A stretch of 64,000 bases of DNA from Coemansia sp. RSA 1804 (GCA_027578815.1 JANBTH010000001.1:186001-250000); one strand, 5' to 3'; counted from the stretch's first letter, positions 10,499-20,277 are shown. Program-made: numbers and translations. Notes: generated by a model from the sequence alone, not told the origin.

Positions 10499-10817
10499 CA
10501 GCCGTCATATATTAATATGATTTTATCTCATTTAATTTGACTTTGTGATATACAATGTATTACTTTCTAGAATATAGAGAGATAGAAATAGAATATAAAT
10601 AATGAAATATAGACATTATTCAAACACTGAATCCCCCCAAAACATGTGGTAATAATATCCATATCTTAATTTGCAAATTTAAATAGCTTTTGGCTGCCAC
10701 GTTCTTTGATACATAATTGTTGTCATCATTACTACCAGATACAATATATGCACTCAAACTAGCATAAAGAGTTTTGCAGACAGATTTTTTACTCAGGTTT
10801 GTCCAGAATCTGCCCAT

Positions 10818-10825
10818 TATATAAA
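10818..10825 (+). promoter_or_regulatory. TATA box of small ORF A
   Basis: TATATAAA lies 147 bases before the start codon at 10965. The same box with the same flanks lies 146 bases before the paralogue at 14199, which supports a shared functional promoter. Confidence 0.6.
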
Positions 10826-10964
10826 TCGTCCATCACATCCACCTCAAATTCCTATTTACCATTAAAACCTATTTCACCATAGTACATCTTTAAAATCTTA
10901 TGCCATCAATAATATTACTTTATATCATTTATTAAAAACGGGCACAATATCATAACAGGGTAGA

Positions 10965-11189
10965 ATGAGAGCAGTTCCAGTGAAGGCAAGTCTAAAAGTC
11001 ACTATAGATGGTTATCTTTTAATTGAAAAGGGAATATTTGACACCCCATCCAAAGAGCCACCCAGAAGTGTGCTACGTAGAGCAATAATTCAATGTATTA
11101 TGAGAATATGGGATGCGGATGAAGAAGGTGCAACTCGAATATATAAAAGTAGCAATTCTGTTTATGATTATTATTATGTTACAAATTAA
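10965..11189 (+). CDS. Small orphan protein, AVPVKA family member A
   Basis: 74 aa. It begins MRAVPVKA and is a paralogue of the 73-aa protein at 14199. Shared positions are M-[RK]-AVPVKA, KVTI, a K/E-E-P motif in the middle, [AS]II, [GE]AT-x-I-[YF] and V-[YF]-[DN]-Y near the end. It has no signal peptide, transmembrane helix or cysteine pattern. Member A ends in a Tyr-rich tail (YDYYYVTN). The function is unknown. Its reality is supported by the paralogue: the frame is open in both copies despite heavy substitution and indels, and the start codon, promoter and spacing are retained. Confidence 0.65.
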   Translation: MRAVPVKASLKVTIDGYLLIEKGIFDTPSKEPPRSVLRRAIIQCIMRIWDADEEGATRIYKSSNSVYDYYYVTN

Positions 11190-11703
11190 GTTCTTATATG
11201 AGACTAGATGAAAATGATTAATAAGCAAGTTCTGATCCTTCTACAATTACAAGAGATTTTAAAAAGTGTTTATTCAATATTGCAGCCTCAAGTGGTGGAA
11301 CACTTGGTGACATTTTTGGTTGATGGTGTTTCAATTTTTTACTTTCACTCTCATCTTATTATCATTTGGCTTTACTATATAAAAGTTATAGGCTAAAGTA
11401 GAGATAAGACATTCTTTCATTGTTTATAATAAAAGAACTAGTAAAAACAACAATAAAAAACTTTCTACGCTCCGCGACTCTGCCCTACTGGCTCCGCAGA
11501 GAATCATGTAATTATTTTATCACATGACAAATGATTACGTGACATTGTTAATTTTGCACTAATTTTGATTCTGGTGTATCATTATCACGTTCATAAAAAA
11601 CAAAGGAAGCTGTTGTTTTTCTTCTTCCATCCTGTCTCTTCTCATTTTATTTTTAATAATATTTATTCCTCTCGTTTTAATTATACCTTTTCTCTCTATA
11701 ACC
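11190..11703. other. Intergenic, 514 b
   Basis: The first 95 bases are the 3' end of repeat copy A. The rest is AT-rich and must carry the promoter of the F-box-like gene. Nothing else is visible. Confidence 0.5.
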
Positions 11704-13401
11704 ATGACCACTCCTTCTGCATTCCAGACCCTTCCATTACATGTAGCTGAAAAAATTGCATTCTATTGCATTTCTTCAAAACCAGGGCCGGGTGATGTGC
11801 AGGACTTGGACACATATAAAAAGCGTGTATGGTCTGTATTATACAGTGTTAGCAGATATTGGCGCGAACTTGCTCTCATTTACTTCTTTAGCGAGGCTGA
11901 TATTAACGTATTTACTGAGGATGGGCCAAGCAAGCTAGAGTATCCCTGCTTGCCGAATAATATCAGAGTTGATAAAGTTTACAACAGCTACGTTAAAAGG
12001 GTGAAATTGGTCCTGAATTCTATTCCAAATCTGAAAATTGAGCGCGATTTCAGAGATTCCTCTTTGGCTTGGTTAAATGACACTGTCTTTTGTTCAGCAC
12101 GTTATTTGACTGTTGAGATTCCTGAATTATTTGACCAAACGTTTGATGAGAACACTGCATTTGGGGAAAATGGAGCTTATCCCTTAATTCAGCGTATACA
12201 GATGGCAATGCCAGAACTCCAAAAGGTTACACTCTGTGGTTCTAGTGCTGACATACTACAGCTTGAACTGTCAACCTATTCTACTAGGAGATCGGGTGAT
12301 TTGCAATCCTTTATTTTTGAGGTGAAATCATTTACTCAATCCGAGAGCAAGGCATTTCTGCAGTGCGGCAATATGTCTATACAAAATAGCCCGAGGCTTA
12401 CAAAATTGGAGTGCGAGTTGATGAAGCAGGATGATGATTTTGGTCACATTATCAGAAAGTCAGCACCTACTTTGGTGTCTTTGAGGGTTGTTGACAGTCT
12501 TTTGTCAAACGCCAGGTTGTTTATTTTCGACGAAGAAAACGAGTCAGTTGTTTATCCAAGGCTACGAGTGCTTAGTTTTAGCAGTGGCGAGGACTCTATT
12601 ACAAGCGGAAAGCTTAGTGTAAACAGAAACATAGTGTTGTTTCCAACTTTGCAATTCCTTATATGGAGTGGAATATATATATTCGATAACGACGCACTAT
12701 TTCGAGGCAACAACAGCACTCTGGAAAAGCTGTATATTAGAACTGATACTGGTATAGTAGACGTATTGCAGAGGTACAAGACGTTTGCTGATGGCAAGTA
12801 CAGCCGGCTGAGACATGTATTTGTTTGGAATTTTATTGATGCTAGAGGTGTTGAAAATGCTCAAGGCATTTTTGCAAGGTTCGGAGCAAACTTCATTACC
12901 CCAGCAACGACGTTCTTCTCAGTATATAGTGCAGGAATACACGGCGTTAGCAGGATTTTGGCAGAAACCCGGCACCTAGAAAACATTCAGATATTGCAAT
13001 TTTCTGGATATAATGGTACGCTGAGCGATCTTATTACACTTGTAAAGCTTTTGCCCAACATGACAACGCTTGATTGTTTTCCTGGAAAAATTGGTTTTGA
13101 GTCTAATAGCAAGCAGTTCAGCAAATTTGTCAACGATATCTACGAAAACAGCTACCCTCTAAGCCATTGTTTCAGACGTTGGGAGTTTGCAGAAGGACAT
13201 AATGACGAGCTAAAATTTCCAGTAGAAACAGCACTAATATTCGCCATTCTATGCACCAAATTTACTTTGGCATATATTCCACTGAGATATAAGTGCGATT
13301 TTGACAGAAAGATTGAAGAGTTCATTACAAGCAGGCAAAACGACAAATACGTTGACAAAACACGACGTCTCCTCTGGATAACCGACTCATATGGAATATA
13401 A
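11704..13401 (+). CDS. F-box-like protein (first copy)
   Basis: 565 aa, one exon. The N-terminus FQTLPLHVAEKIAFYC matches the F-box core (LP-x2-V-x2-K-I), followed by a W/Y-containing helix (SVLYSVSRYWRELALIYFF). The rest is a long leucine-rich chain without strict LRR periodicity, as in many F-box proteins of early fungi. Such proteins are expected to link substrates to Skp1-cullin ubiquitin ligases. The substrate cannot be told. The layout matches the F-box-like gene at 16884, but overall similarity is low by eye. It lies between direct repeats A and B in an AT-rich island and has more AT-rich codon use than the gene at 16884, suggesting a faster-evolving accessory locus. Confidence 0.75.
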   Translation: MTTPSAFQTLPLHVAEKIAFYCISSKPGPGDVQDLDTYKKRVWSVLYSVSRYWRELALIYFFSEADINVFTEDGPSKLEYPCLPNNIRVDKVYNSYVKRVKLVLNSIPNLKIERDFRDSSLAWLNDTVFCSARYLTVEIPELFDQTFDENTAFGENGAYPLIQRIQMAMPELQKVTLCGSSADILQLELSTYSTRRSGDLQSFIFEVKSFTQSESKAFLQCGNMSIQNSPRLTKLECELMKQDDDFGHIIRKSAPTLVSLRVVDSLLSNARLFIFDEENESVVYPRLRVLSFSSGEDSITSGKLSVNRNIVLFPTLQFLIWSGIYIFDNDALFRGNNSTLEKLYIRTDTGIVDVLQRYKTFADGKYSRLRHVFVWNFIDARGVENAQGIFARFGANFITPATTFFSVYSAGIHGVSRILAETRHLENIQILQFSGYNGTLSDLITLVKLLPNMTTLDCFPGKIGFESNSKQFSKFVNDIYENSYPLSHCFRRWEFAEGHNDELKFPVETALIFAILCTKFTLAYIPLRYKCDFDRKIEEFITSRQNDKYVDKTRRLLWITDSYGI

Positions 13402-13489
13402 AAGGGCTAACCCTACGTTGTCATGTTTTTTATTGCAAATTAACTTTTTGTTTAAATGACTAAATAAAAAAGAATTATATTGCTCTGTT

Positions 13490-13719
13490 TGCTGGTAGAA
13501 AACTGCCTGTCTTACAACGAATCGTCCGTAGTTTTTAATACATGCATCAGACATAATCGGAATGTCGTTTTTATGCCAAGTCAACGTAGCATCCAGGCGA
13601 AAACGCCCATCGGGCATCATTAGTCTTTTCATATCAAACATTCAAACCGGATATGCCAAACTCAAGCCGCGATCTACATTTCTCAGCTGCCCGCCCATTA
13701 CAGGCGCAGCAGCCGTCAT
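13490..13719 (-). pseudogene. Broken minus-strand reading frame with internal TGA
   Basis: Read on the minus strand from ATG at 13719, 25 codons (MTAAAPVMGGQLRNVDRG...) run to a TGA at 13644-13642. The same frame then continues at once with MFDMKRLMMPDGRFRLDATL and on through WHKNDIPIMSDACIKNYGRF. Its composition is clearly more GC-rich and protein-like than the AT-rich surroundings, and it fades into A/T-rich sequence after about 13490. It overlaps no other gene except that the open frame trails toward the 3' end of the F-box-like gene. I do not recognise the protein. It could instead be a first exon, since GTAAGA follows GGACGATTCGTT. The ATG lies just inside repeat copy B; copy A has the same ATG-ACG-GCT at 10508 followed by a different 27-codon frame. 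Confidence 0.4.
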
Positions 13720-14052
13720 AAATTAATATGATCTTATGTCATTTTATTCTTGACTCACTGGTATACAGTGTACTGCTTTCAAGAAAACAGAGAAATAGAG
13801 ATGGAATGGCAATAATTAGATACTGACATTTTCTTATTATCAAGTTGTGACATTATTCAAACACTGAATCCCCCCAAACATGTGGTAATAATATCCATTT
13901 CTCAATCTGAATATTTAAATAGCCTTTGGCTAACACTCTCATTGATACAAAAGTGCTCTATTATTATTACAAGATACAATATATGCACCCAAACTAGCAT
14001 AAAGAATTGTGTAGACAGATTTTTTACACAGGTTTGTCCAGAATCTGCCCAT

Positions 14053-14060
14053 TATATAAA
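14053..14060 (+). promoter_or_regulatory. TATA box of small ORF B
   Basis: TATATAAA lies 146 bases before the ATG at 14199, in a context (CCCATTATATAAAT) shared with copy A. Confidence 0.6.
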
Positions 14061-14198
14061 TTGTCCATCACATCCACCTCAAATTGCTATTTACCATTAA
14101 ACACTATTTTGCTGTAGTACATCTTTAAAGCCTATGCCATTAGCAATATTACTCTATATCATTTATTAAAAACGGGCTCAATATTATAACAGAATAGA

Positions 14199-14420
14199 AT
14201 GAAAGCGGTTCCAGTGAAGGCAAAAGTAACTATTACTACACCACAAGGTGCTACATATATTGCTCGAAAAACATTTAAAAGCAAAACCGAAGAGCCAGTG
14301 GGAAATATACTTGATAAATCAATAATTAGTCACATCGTTAAGGAAACGGGAAAAACTAAGGCTGAAGCAACACAGATATTCAATGAAAGTACACGTGTTT
14401 TTAATTATAACTTAGCATGA
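14199..14420 (+). CDS. Small orphan protein, AVPVKA family member B
   Basis: 73 aa, beginning MKAVPVKAKVTITT. Paralogue of the 74-aa protein at 10965. It is Lys/Thr-rich and basic in the middle (KTFKSKTEEP, KETGKTKAEAT), with a predicted mixed strand-helix character and no signal peptide or membrane segment. The frame differs in length by one codon and contains compensated indels relative to member A, yet stays open. Function unknown. Confidence 0.65.
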   Translation: MKAVPVKAKVTITTPQGATYIARKTFKSKTEEPVGNILDKSIISHIVKETGKTKAEATQIFNESTRVFNYNLA

Positions 14421-14990
14421 ATGAAGTGCTTGTATGAGACTAGATGAAAATGGTCAATAAACAAGTTCTAATCCCTCTTCAATTACAAGAGATTCCAGAA
14501 AGTGCTTATCCAACTGGCAAGACCTGACAATATTATACAGGCGTGTCTATCTAAACTAATACACTTGGGACAATATAACTGTTATAAAGTTAGAGATTTT
14601 AAGACACTGTAAAGAGCGTCAGCAAAATTCAATGTTGCAGTTTAATGTGACCTTTTGTCTGCTGGCATTGGTGGTTCACGATGCTACAAGCTTTTATTTT
14701 TTTGCTCGCATATCATCGTTTTTTTACAATATATCAATTAACAACAAGTCGTCGTTGAAGGTCAAAAGTACCGCCTTTGGCTGTGTCTGGTCACAGGCCA
14801 TGAGATTATCAATTATCTGGGATGAGGGGGGTGAAAGTGGGTCATTCAAAACACAAAGCTGAAGAAACAAGTCAGAACTTGCGTTTTTTTCATTCTTCGT
14901 TCTATTCTATCTTTTTCATTTTTAGTTAAATTGTATTACCTTGCAAAAGTTTTTTTTTTCAATTCTCTGTTTTTTTCTCATTGCTCCAGA
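14421..14990. other. Intergenic, 570 b
   Basis: The first 95 bases belong to repeat copy B. The remainder leads to the Xaa-Pro peptidase and ends in a T-rich tract directly before its ATG, which would be the promoter and 5' UTR. Confidence 0.5.
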
Positions 14991-16361
14991 ATGCCTGCTT
15001 CATCCGTTTATCCTGCCAAGCAGCATCTGCTCGCGACAGCCAGGAACATGGGCGTCGACTCTGGCGTAATCTTTGTCCGTGGAGGCAACACGATAATCCA
15101 TCCGGACTCCGACACCGAGTACGAGTTCCGTCAGGACTCCAACTTTTACTACCTGTCGGGCGTCCGGGAGCCGGCCTGTGCAGCGGCGCTTGACATTGCG
15201 TCGGGCAGGGCGATTCTGTTTGTCAACCACGTTGACGCAGACGAGGCGGTGTGGATCGGAGTGCCGCCTTCGCTGGAGGACTACCGCAAGACATACGGGT
15301 TTGACCAGACGGAGTACACGTGCGACATTGCCAAGGTCGTTGAAGCGCTGCGGCCATCCAAGGTCTATGTGCTTCCGCACCACAATTTGGAGCAGCTCGG
15401 ATCAAAGACGCTGGACTCGGTGGCAATCGACAGCGAGAAGCTGATCACAGCTGTGCATGAGGCGCGCGTATTCAAGGATGACCACGAAATCGAGACGATG
15501 CGCAGGGCTAACCGGATCAGCTCAGATGCGCACGTTCAGCTGATGCGCAACACGCGGATCGGGATGAACGAGTCGGAGCTGCGCGGTCAGTTTATCGGGC
15601 AGGTGATAACCAAAGGGTGCGACTACGAGGCGTACGGCAGTATCGTGGCGCGCGGACGCAATGCTGCTACCCTGCACTACACGAAGAACAACATGGAGCT
15701 GGATAGCAGTGGCGAGATGGTTCTGGTCGATGCCGGAGGCACATTCGAGGGCTATGCGTCAGACATCACTCGCACCTGGCCGCTTGGTCTTCGCTTCACG
15801 CAGGAGTGTCGCGAGATATACGAGGTTGTTCTAAGCATGCAGAAGGCCGTCATTGATGCCTGCGTGCCGCACAAGCAGTGGGAGGACATGCACATTCTGG
15901 CAAACAGGGTGGGCGCCGAGGGGCTTCTGAGGCTTGGTATCCTCAAGGGCGACATCGACAGTATCATGGCCAACTACGTTGTCGGCTACTTCATGCCACA
16001 CGGTATCGGCCATCTGATTGGCATTGACACGCACGACGTCGGCGGCTATCCCAGCGGCACCGAGCGCATCAACGCTCCCGGCCTGCGCTATCTGCGCTGC
16101 CGTCGCGAGATGCTCCCGCGCATGGCCTTCACCGTAGAGCCTGGTCTGTACTTTGTGGACGCTGTTCTTGCCGATGCAAAGGCTGCTCCCGATGTGGCCA
16201 AGCATATTGACTTTGATGTTGTTGCAAGGTACCGCAGTGTCGGCGGTGTGCGCATCGAAGACGATATTGTCATTACAGAGACCGGCTACGACAACTTGAC
16301 CGTCTGTCCCAAGGAGGTTGCTGACATTGAGGCCATCCGCATTGACGCCTACGAAAAGTGA
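14991..16361 (+). CDS. Xaa-Pro aminopeptidase/dipeptidase (peptidase family M24B)
   Basis: 456 aa. It removes or splits N-terminal Xaa-Pro peptides with two divalent metal ions, probably in the cytosol. It has an N-terminal creatinase-like domain (about 1-170, with YEFRQDSNFYYLSGV) and a pita-bread C-terminal domain. All five metal ligands are present: D247 (VDAGG), D258 (SDITRTW), H341 (HGIGH; H337 also conserved), E383 (TVEPGLYF) and E423 (VRIEDDIVIT). The start is the first ATG in the frame. The 20 codons upstream are open only from a TTG and are T-rich leader. Codon use is GC-rich, in sharp contrast to the island to its left. Prolidase versus aminopeptidase P specificity cannot be decided. 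Confidence 0.92.
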   Translation: MPASSVYPAKQHLLATARNMGVDSGVIFVRGGNTIIHPDSDTEYEFRQDSNFYYLSGVREPACAAALDIASGRAILFVNHVDADEAVWIGVPPSLEDYRKTYGFDQTEYTCDIAKVVEALRPSKVYVLPHHNLEQLGSKTLDSVAIDSEKLITAVHEARVFKDDHEIETMRRANRISSDAHVQLMRNTRIGMNESELRGQFIGQVITKGCDYEAYGSIVARGRNAATLHYTKNNMELDSSGEMVLVDAGGTFEGYASDITRTWPLGLRFTQECREIYEVVLSMQKAVIDACVPHKQWEDMHILANRVGAEGLLRLGILKGDIDSIMANYVVGYFMPHGIGHLIGIDTHDVGGYPSGTERINAPGLRYLRCRREMLPRMAFTVEPGLYFVDAVLADAKAAPDVAKHIDFDVVARYRSVGGVRIEDDIVITETGYDNLTVCPKEVADIEAIRIDAYEK

Positions 16362-16883
16362 GCTTTTGCGCTGTTTCAATTTTTCTTTTGGTTGGACCGT
16401 CTTGTTTGTGCAGAAACACCAGTACGGCGGTGGCTGCGGACCAAAACGCATTCATAAGGTTCTGACATTGGAAATACGGGTTGTTGCGTTGACAACAGCA
16501 TTATGCCACTGCATGAGATCTGCATGGTTTTGTTTTCATTTTTCTTTTCTTCTTCTTGTCAAAGCAAAATCAATCTTCTCTTGCTTGCCCAGGTTCAGGG
16601 ACTTTTTCCTTTTTGTTTGTCAAGAGAAAAGCATGCGCAGAATCTGGAGAGAAAAGGGAAAACAGTTTAAGGGCTCTTTCTCTACATTGCTTGCTGCGCA
16701 AAAAAAGGGCTGGAAATAAAATAAACTTTGGATATATAAACTCGTGCTCATGCCGTTTCATCTCTTCTCTTGGTCATTATATTCATCAGTTGTCTCTAAT
16801 TCTTCAATCTGCTTTCTCTTGTTATTCCTTCGTATTTCGCTTTCCGCAGCCTACCCAGTTATATCTACACAAAAGCACTGACA
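16362..16883. other. Intergenic, 522 b
   Basis: 3' UTR of the peptidase and promoter of the second F-box-like gene. T- and CT-rich, with GGATATATAAAC near 16730 as a possible TATA box about 150 bases before the ATG. Confidence 0.45.
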
Positions 16884-18722
16884 ATGTTTGAAGCAACCGG
16901 TTTCCAAGCCCTTCCAGGTTACATCTTGGAGCGCATTGCGCTTTACGTGTCCAACAGAGAGTCCACCTTTGCGATGACCATATACGACCCCAGCTACTGC
17001 GACGACAAGCCCGTGAAAGCCTATCTCCCTCTTATGGCCGTCAACAGGACCCTGAGAGTCATTGCCGCTTCGTTGTTCTACAGGTTTGCGTCAATGGAAA
17101 TCGGCATGTCCAAGCGCTCTCATAGCAGACGCTATGTCATGCCATCCATTCTAACTCTTGAAGATGTTGCAAAGATTGGTGCGCAGGACTATGTCAAGCA
17201 GATTCGTCTTGAAGTGGATGCGTATGTTCTTGAGGACGGGCTCTACAAGGACGCCGGATATATCGAGGACGAAATTATTCCATTGATTGAAAAGTTCAGC
17301 AAATTCACGTCTGCAAATACTTTCTATCTGACTCACAACGCTGACAGTGACTTTATGTACGAGTCCAAGAGAAGATGGCGGCATGTGGGTGAGCACCCAG
17401 AAGATCCCAAAAGCAAAGTTCTAGAAGACGTTGACATAGCCGGTGCCTTGGACAAGATAAAGCGTGCTGTCGTGGAAGCTGTGCCGCGGGCGCGCCGTGT
17501 TGTTTTCCTTGGCGGGAACCAGAATATGTATAATCCTACTGAGCATGACAAGAAGCTCAATCGCAATGTGCTTGACTTTATGGAAAGTCTAGTGAGCAGT
17601 CTGGCTCTTGGCCACGTTTCGCTGATAAAAACCAAAGTATCCAAGGGCCTGCTGGCTAGCCTGTCCAGTTCTCAAATGGCACTACGTAGCATAACTCTAT
17701 CGCACAATAAGGGAACCCAGCAACACATTGAGATTGTCCGTCGCAACTGGTCGAGACTGGAGAAGCTGCACCTTGACCACCTGACAACTCACGCTGTGGT
17801 GAGAATGACGTGGGGAGATGGTGGCTCTGGGACGCTTGTCTATCCGCGTCTGAAGCATTTGTGCATAAACGTTTGCTCTGGCAGCCGGAGCGCCATCCAA
17901 CGCCAGCCAACAACGAACCCATTCCCTGCGCTTACAACTCTGATCTGCCACGGCCAGTTCCCCTTTTCCACTTCTATCATATTGACCGAAGGCGCAAAGC
18001 ACATCCGCAGGCTGGATCTGGACCTGGACGCTGATCTTATGGAGGAGTATGGAAACAACTTGTTCGCTGAAAGGTCCTTTGAGGCTCTTGAAAACGTTAC
18101 GCTTGGCTGGTGCGTTAGAGGAAGTCCCCGGGTTCCTCAGTCACAGGTACTTTTTACAAAGGCACTCAGTATCGGCGCCAAAACGCAGGTTGCGCATCTT
18201 CATAACCTGAAGGTCGATTGGCTTGATAGTGCATCGCTCAAGGGCCTACATGCACTGGCCACTCTTCACTCATTAGACATGGAGCTCACATCAATTACTC
18301 CGGTTCAGGCACTAATGATCTTTAACGCCTGCCCGCAGTTGCAAAGAGCGTATATCTCGCTGCAGGATGAAACCGAGAGGAGATATAGTGAGATCCGGAT
18401 GCCTGATGAGGCTGAATTGACAGAGTTCCAAGAGACACACAAGGGCTGCAAATCCAAGCTCCAAAGCCTGGGCATCTACAGTACTGGCTTTTCCAGATCA
18501 CGCAGAGCTGCCGAGTACATTGTGATGATCGCAAATGTGCTCCCCTGCTTGAAGAGAGTGTGCGTCTCCAGCTTCATTCGTGTGATACCAAACAAGTACA
18601 TTCCCGACAATGCCTTTGCTTCCAAGCTCTACGATGCAATCAACAGTGCTCTGAAACGCAAGGCATACAAAAACAACACCAAGATCCACTCGATTGACTT
18701 TACAATTGACAATTGCTGGTAA
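16884..18722 (+). CDS. F-box-like protein (second copy)
   Basis: 612 aa, one exon. The N-terminal F-box-like segment is FQALPGYILERIALYV, followed by PLMAVNRTLRVIAASLFYRF, the usual second and third helices. The rest is Leu-rich with repeated 'L-x2-L-x-L' stretches (SRLEKLHLDHL, IRRLDLDLDADL, LHSLDMELTSI), consistent with an irregular LRR-type substrate domain. It probably acts as an SCF ubiquitin-ligase receptor. It shares layout with the gene at 11704 but has GC-richer codons and better-defined Leu repeats. It is convergent with the BAHD-type gene at 18865, with only about 140 bases between the stops. Confidence 0.75.
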   Translation: MFEATGFQALPGYILERIALYVSNRESTFAMTIYDPSYCDDKPVKAYLPLMAVNRTLRVIAASLFYRFASMEIGMSKRSHSRRYVMPSILTLEDVAKIGAQDYVKQIRLEVDAYVLEDGLYKDAGYIEDEIIPLIEKFSKFTSANTFYLTHNADSDFMYESKRRWRHVGEHPEDPKSKVLEDVDIAGALDKIKRAVVEAVPRARRVVFLGGNQNMYNPTEHDKKLNRNVLDFMESLVSSLALGHVSLIKTKVSKGLLASLSSSQMALRSITLSHNKGTQQHIEIVRRNWSRLEKLHLDHLTTHAVVRMTWGDGGSGTLVYPRLKHLCINVCSGSRSAIQRQPTTNPFPALTTLICHGQFPFSTSIILTEGAKHIRRLDLDLDADLMEEYGNNLFAERSFEALENVTLGWCVRGSPRVPQSQVLFTKALSIGAKTQVAHLHNLKVDWLDSASLKGLHALATLHSLDMELTSITPVQALMIFNACPQLQRAYISLQDETERRYSEIRMPDEAELTEFQETHKGCKSKLQSLGIYSTGFSRSRRAAEYIVMIANVLPCLKRVCVSSFIRVIPNKYIPDNAFASKLYDAINSALKRKAYKNNTKIHSIDFTIDNCW

Positions 18723-18864
18723 ACTCTATACGTGAACCATTTCGATATTATAATTATAGTTAGCATTTCAGCTAGTGTACCTATATATATTTATTACTGA
18801 AAGACAACGTAATAATAAACTAATAATAAAACCTAACTTTGCAGTTACCGAACAGAATAACCAT

Positions 18865-20277
18865 CTAGTACATATACTTCCAGTATTCGTCTTCCATCAT
18901 GGCCTTTGCCACTTCAGGAACCATGGTAAATGCAAGCTCATATCCGTCAACACCTGAACGTGTTGGCATTATGACAAAGTCGTTTTCAAAGATAAGAAAA
19001 GCCGGACGCACAAGCTCCGGCACTCCACTGCCAAAATCCATCTCGTAATAGTTAAACCGCGTATGGTTTGTTGAAACAGCTGCGTTTTGTCCTGCCGTTA
19101 TCTGCATATCTAAATCAACATAGGCACCAGGGTACTTGTTAAACAAGTAACCGGTTTGCTCGCAGTATCGCTCGCTAATGCCATTTATAGCTCTACGGAC
19201 TTTGCATGCAACGGCGGCTAAGACCTTTGGGTCAGACTGTTCTAGCAGCAGCTCTAGCGGAATGGCTACCATCTTTATCAATGCCGCATTTCCGACATAA
19301 TTGGCATTGGAAAGCCGCTTTACACGTGGCCGTATGTCAACTATAATGTTTGTAAGAAACGGAGCTTTCTCATTCAAGCGCCCAGTCTTGTGCAATGCCT
19401 GTGCAAACAACAAAGTACCTAATGCTGTGATAACGTCGTTTGTAGACAGGTAGGAAATATCTGATTCAACGAATGGCTGGATTGACTGGACCAGACTCTC
19501 GAGTCCCGAGCTTGAAAGAGAAACATAATAGTTGCGGATACTGGGCGATGACAGCATATACCTAAATATTCTACCGCGTAATTCAGGCGAAAACCATGCA
19601 ATCCATCTGGAGATAACCGTACTATTACTGAACAGCTTGCAAAGCTCTGGCTCTAGAACATCACAATCTTTTTCCTTGGCTGTCTGCAGAATTGCACGGC
19701 CATGCACGAATTCCTGCTCTGGTACGCAAAAACCAGCCGTACTACTTGGGTTTTGGCTTTCCATAATAAATTTGGAGATATCTGCCCAACGCTTCATAAA
19801 GAAACAATACGCGTAGCCATCAAAAAGCGTATGCGAGGTACTTGCAAATATACACATTCCGCTGTTGTCCTTCATTCGGAGAACATGAAACTCCGCCAGC
19901 TTTAGACGGTTGCCAGGAAATCCACGCGGTGCTGGACATTTGCATGCCAATGAATAGTCAACCGGCAACAGACTCACATCAAAGTTGGCATCCTTTAGCG
20001 TCTGGAAATGCACATTGCAAAAGGAGTCGGTGTACTCTGGAATGTTTAGATGGTTCTTGTCTATCACAACATAGCTGCGCAAATCACTCCCAGTCTTCAA
20101 TTGACCGGCAAGAATTGGGAACTCTTCTAACGTCTTGAACAGCGCATCTTTAAGGACGTCTGCGGGAACAGTGTTTTCATACCAAAGATAAAACGGAATA
20201 CTAAGAATTGACGGGCAGTCATCGAATCCGTCTAGGTAAACTGTCTGTGGTTTCAATGTTGCAATAAAACTATCCAT
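18865..20277 (-). CDS. BAHD-type acyltransferase (first of three)
   Basis: 470 aa, intronless. It belongs to the transferase family that moves an acyl group from acyl-CoA to an alcohol or amine. The catalytic motif HxxxD is present as H149-T-L-F-D153, and the structural DFGWG motif appears as DFGSG near the C-terminus. The N-terminal half has the fold signature MDSFIATLKPQTVYLDGFDD with LKDALFKTLEEFPILAGQL. The acceptor cannot be inferred. Similar in plan to the genes at 39470 and 51033: the first starts the same way (MDSFIA / MDAFIA), while the third is more distant. Confidence 0.82.
   Translation of the reverse strand: MDSFIATLKPQTVYLDGFDDCPSILSIPFYLWYENTVPADVLKDALFKTLEEFPILAGQLKTGSDLRSYVVIDKNHLNIPEYTDSFCNVHFQTLKDANFDVSLLPVDYSLACKCPAPRGFPGNRLKLAEFHVLRMKDNSGMCIFASTSHTLFDGYAYCFFMKRWADISKFIMESQNPSSTAGFCVPEQEFVHGRAILQTAKEKDCDVLEPELCKLFSNSTVISRWIAWFSPELRGRIFRYMLSSPSIRNYYVSLSSSGLESLVQSIQPFVESDISYLSTNDVITALGTLLFAQALHKTGRLNEKAPFLTNIIVDIRPRVKRLSNANYVGNAALIKMVAIPLELLLEQSDPKVLAAVACKVRRAINGISERYCEQTGYLFNKYPGAYVDLDMQITAGQNAAVSTNHTRFNYYEMDFGSGVPELVRPAFLIFENDFVIMPTRSGVDGYELAFTMVPEVAKAMMEDEYWKYMY

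Larger units (their letters stand above)
10499..11285 (+). repeat. Direct repeat copy A (about 0.79 kb) carrying a small ORF
   Basis: This segment is repeated at 13710-14515. Both copies open with a shared CAGCCGTCAT-ATTAATATGA block. Both contain a stretch around ACACTGAATCCCCCCAAA, ACATGTGGTAATAATATCCAT and TTTAAATAGC. Both then have a TATATAAAT box, a small ORF at the same distance, and a shared 3' part (TGAGACTAGATGAAAATG, CAATTACAAGAGATT). By eye the non-coding parts are nearly alignable base by base, while the ORF between them is strongly diverged. Confidence 0.85.
13710..14515 (+). repeat. Direct repeat copy B (about 0.8 kb) carrying a small ORF
   Basis: Second copy of the segment at 10499-11285, in the same orientation. 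The left border is at CAGCCGTCAT and the right border near CAATTACAAGAGATT. It holds a TATATAAA box and the paralogous small ORF. Together the copies bracket the F-box-like gene, giving a repeat period of about 3.2 kb. Confidence 0.85.

Noticed and set aside
14931..14990. N-terminal hydrophobic extension of the Xaa-Pro peptidase
   Set aside because: Open only from a TTG codon in a T-rich leader. The first ATG at 14991 gives the normal family start.
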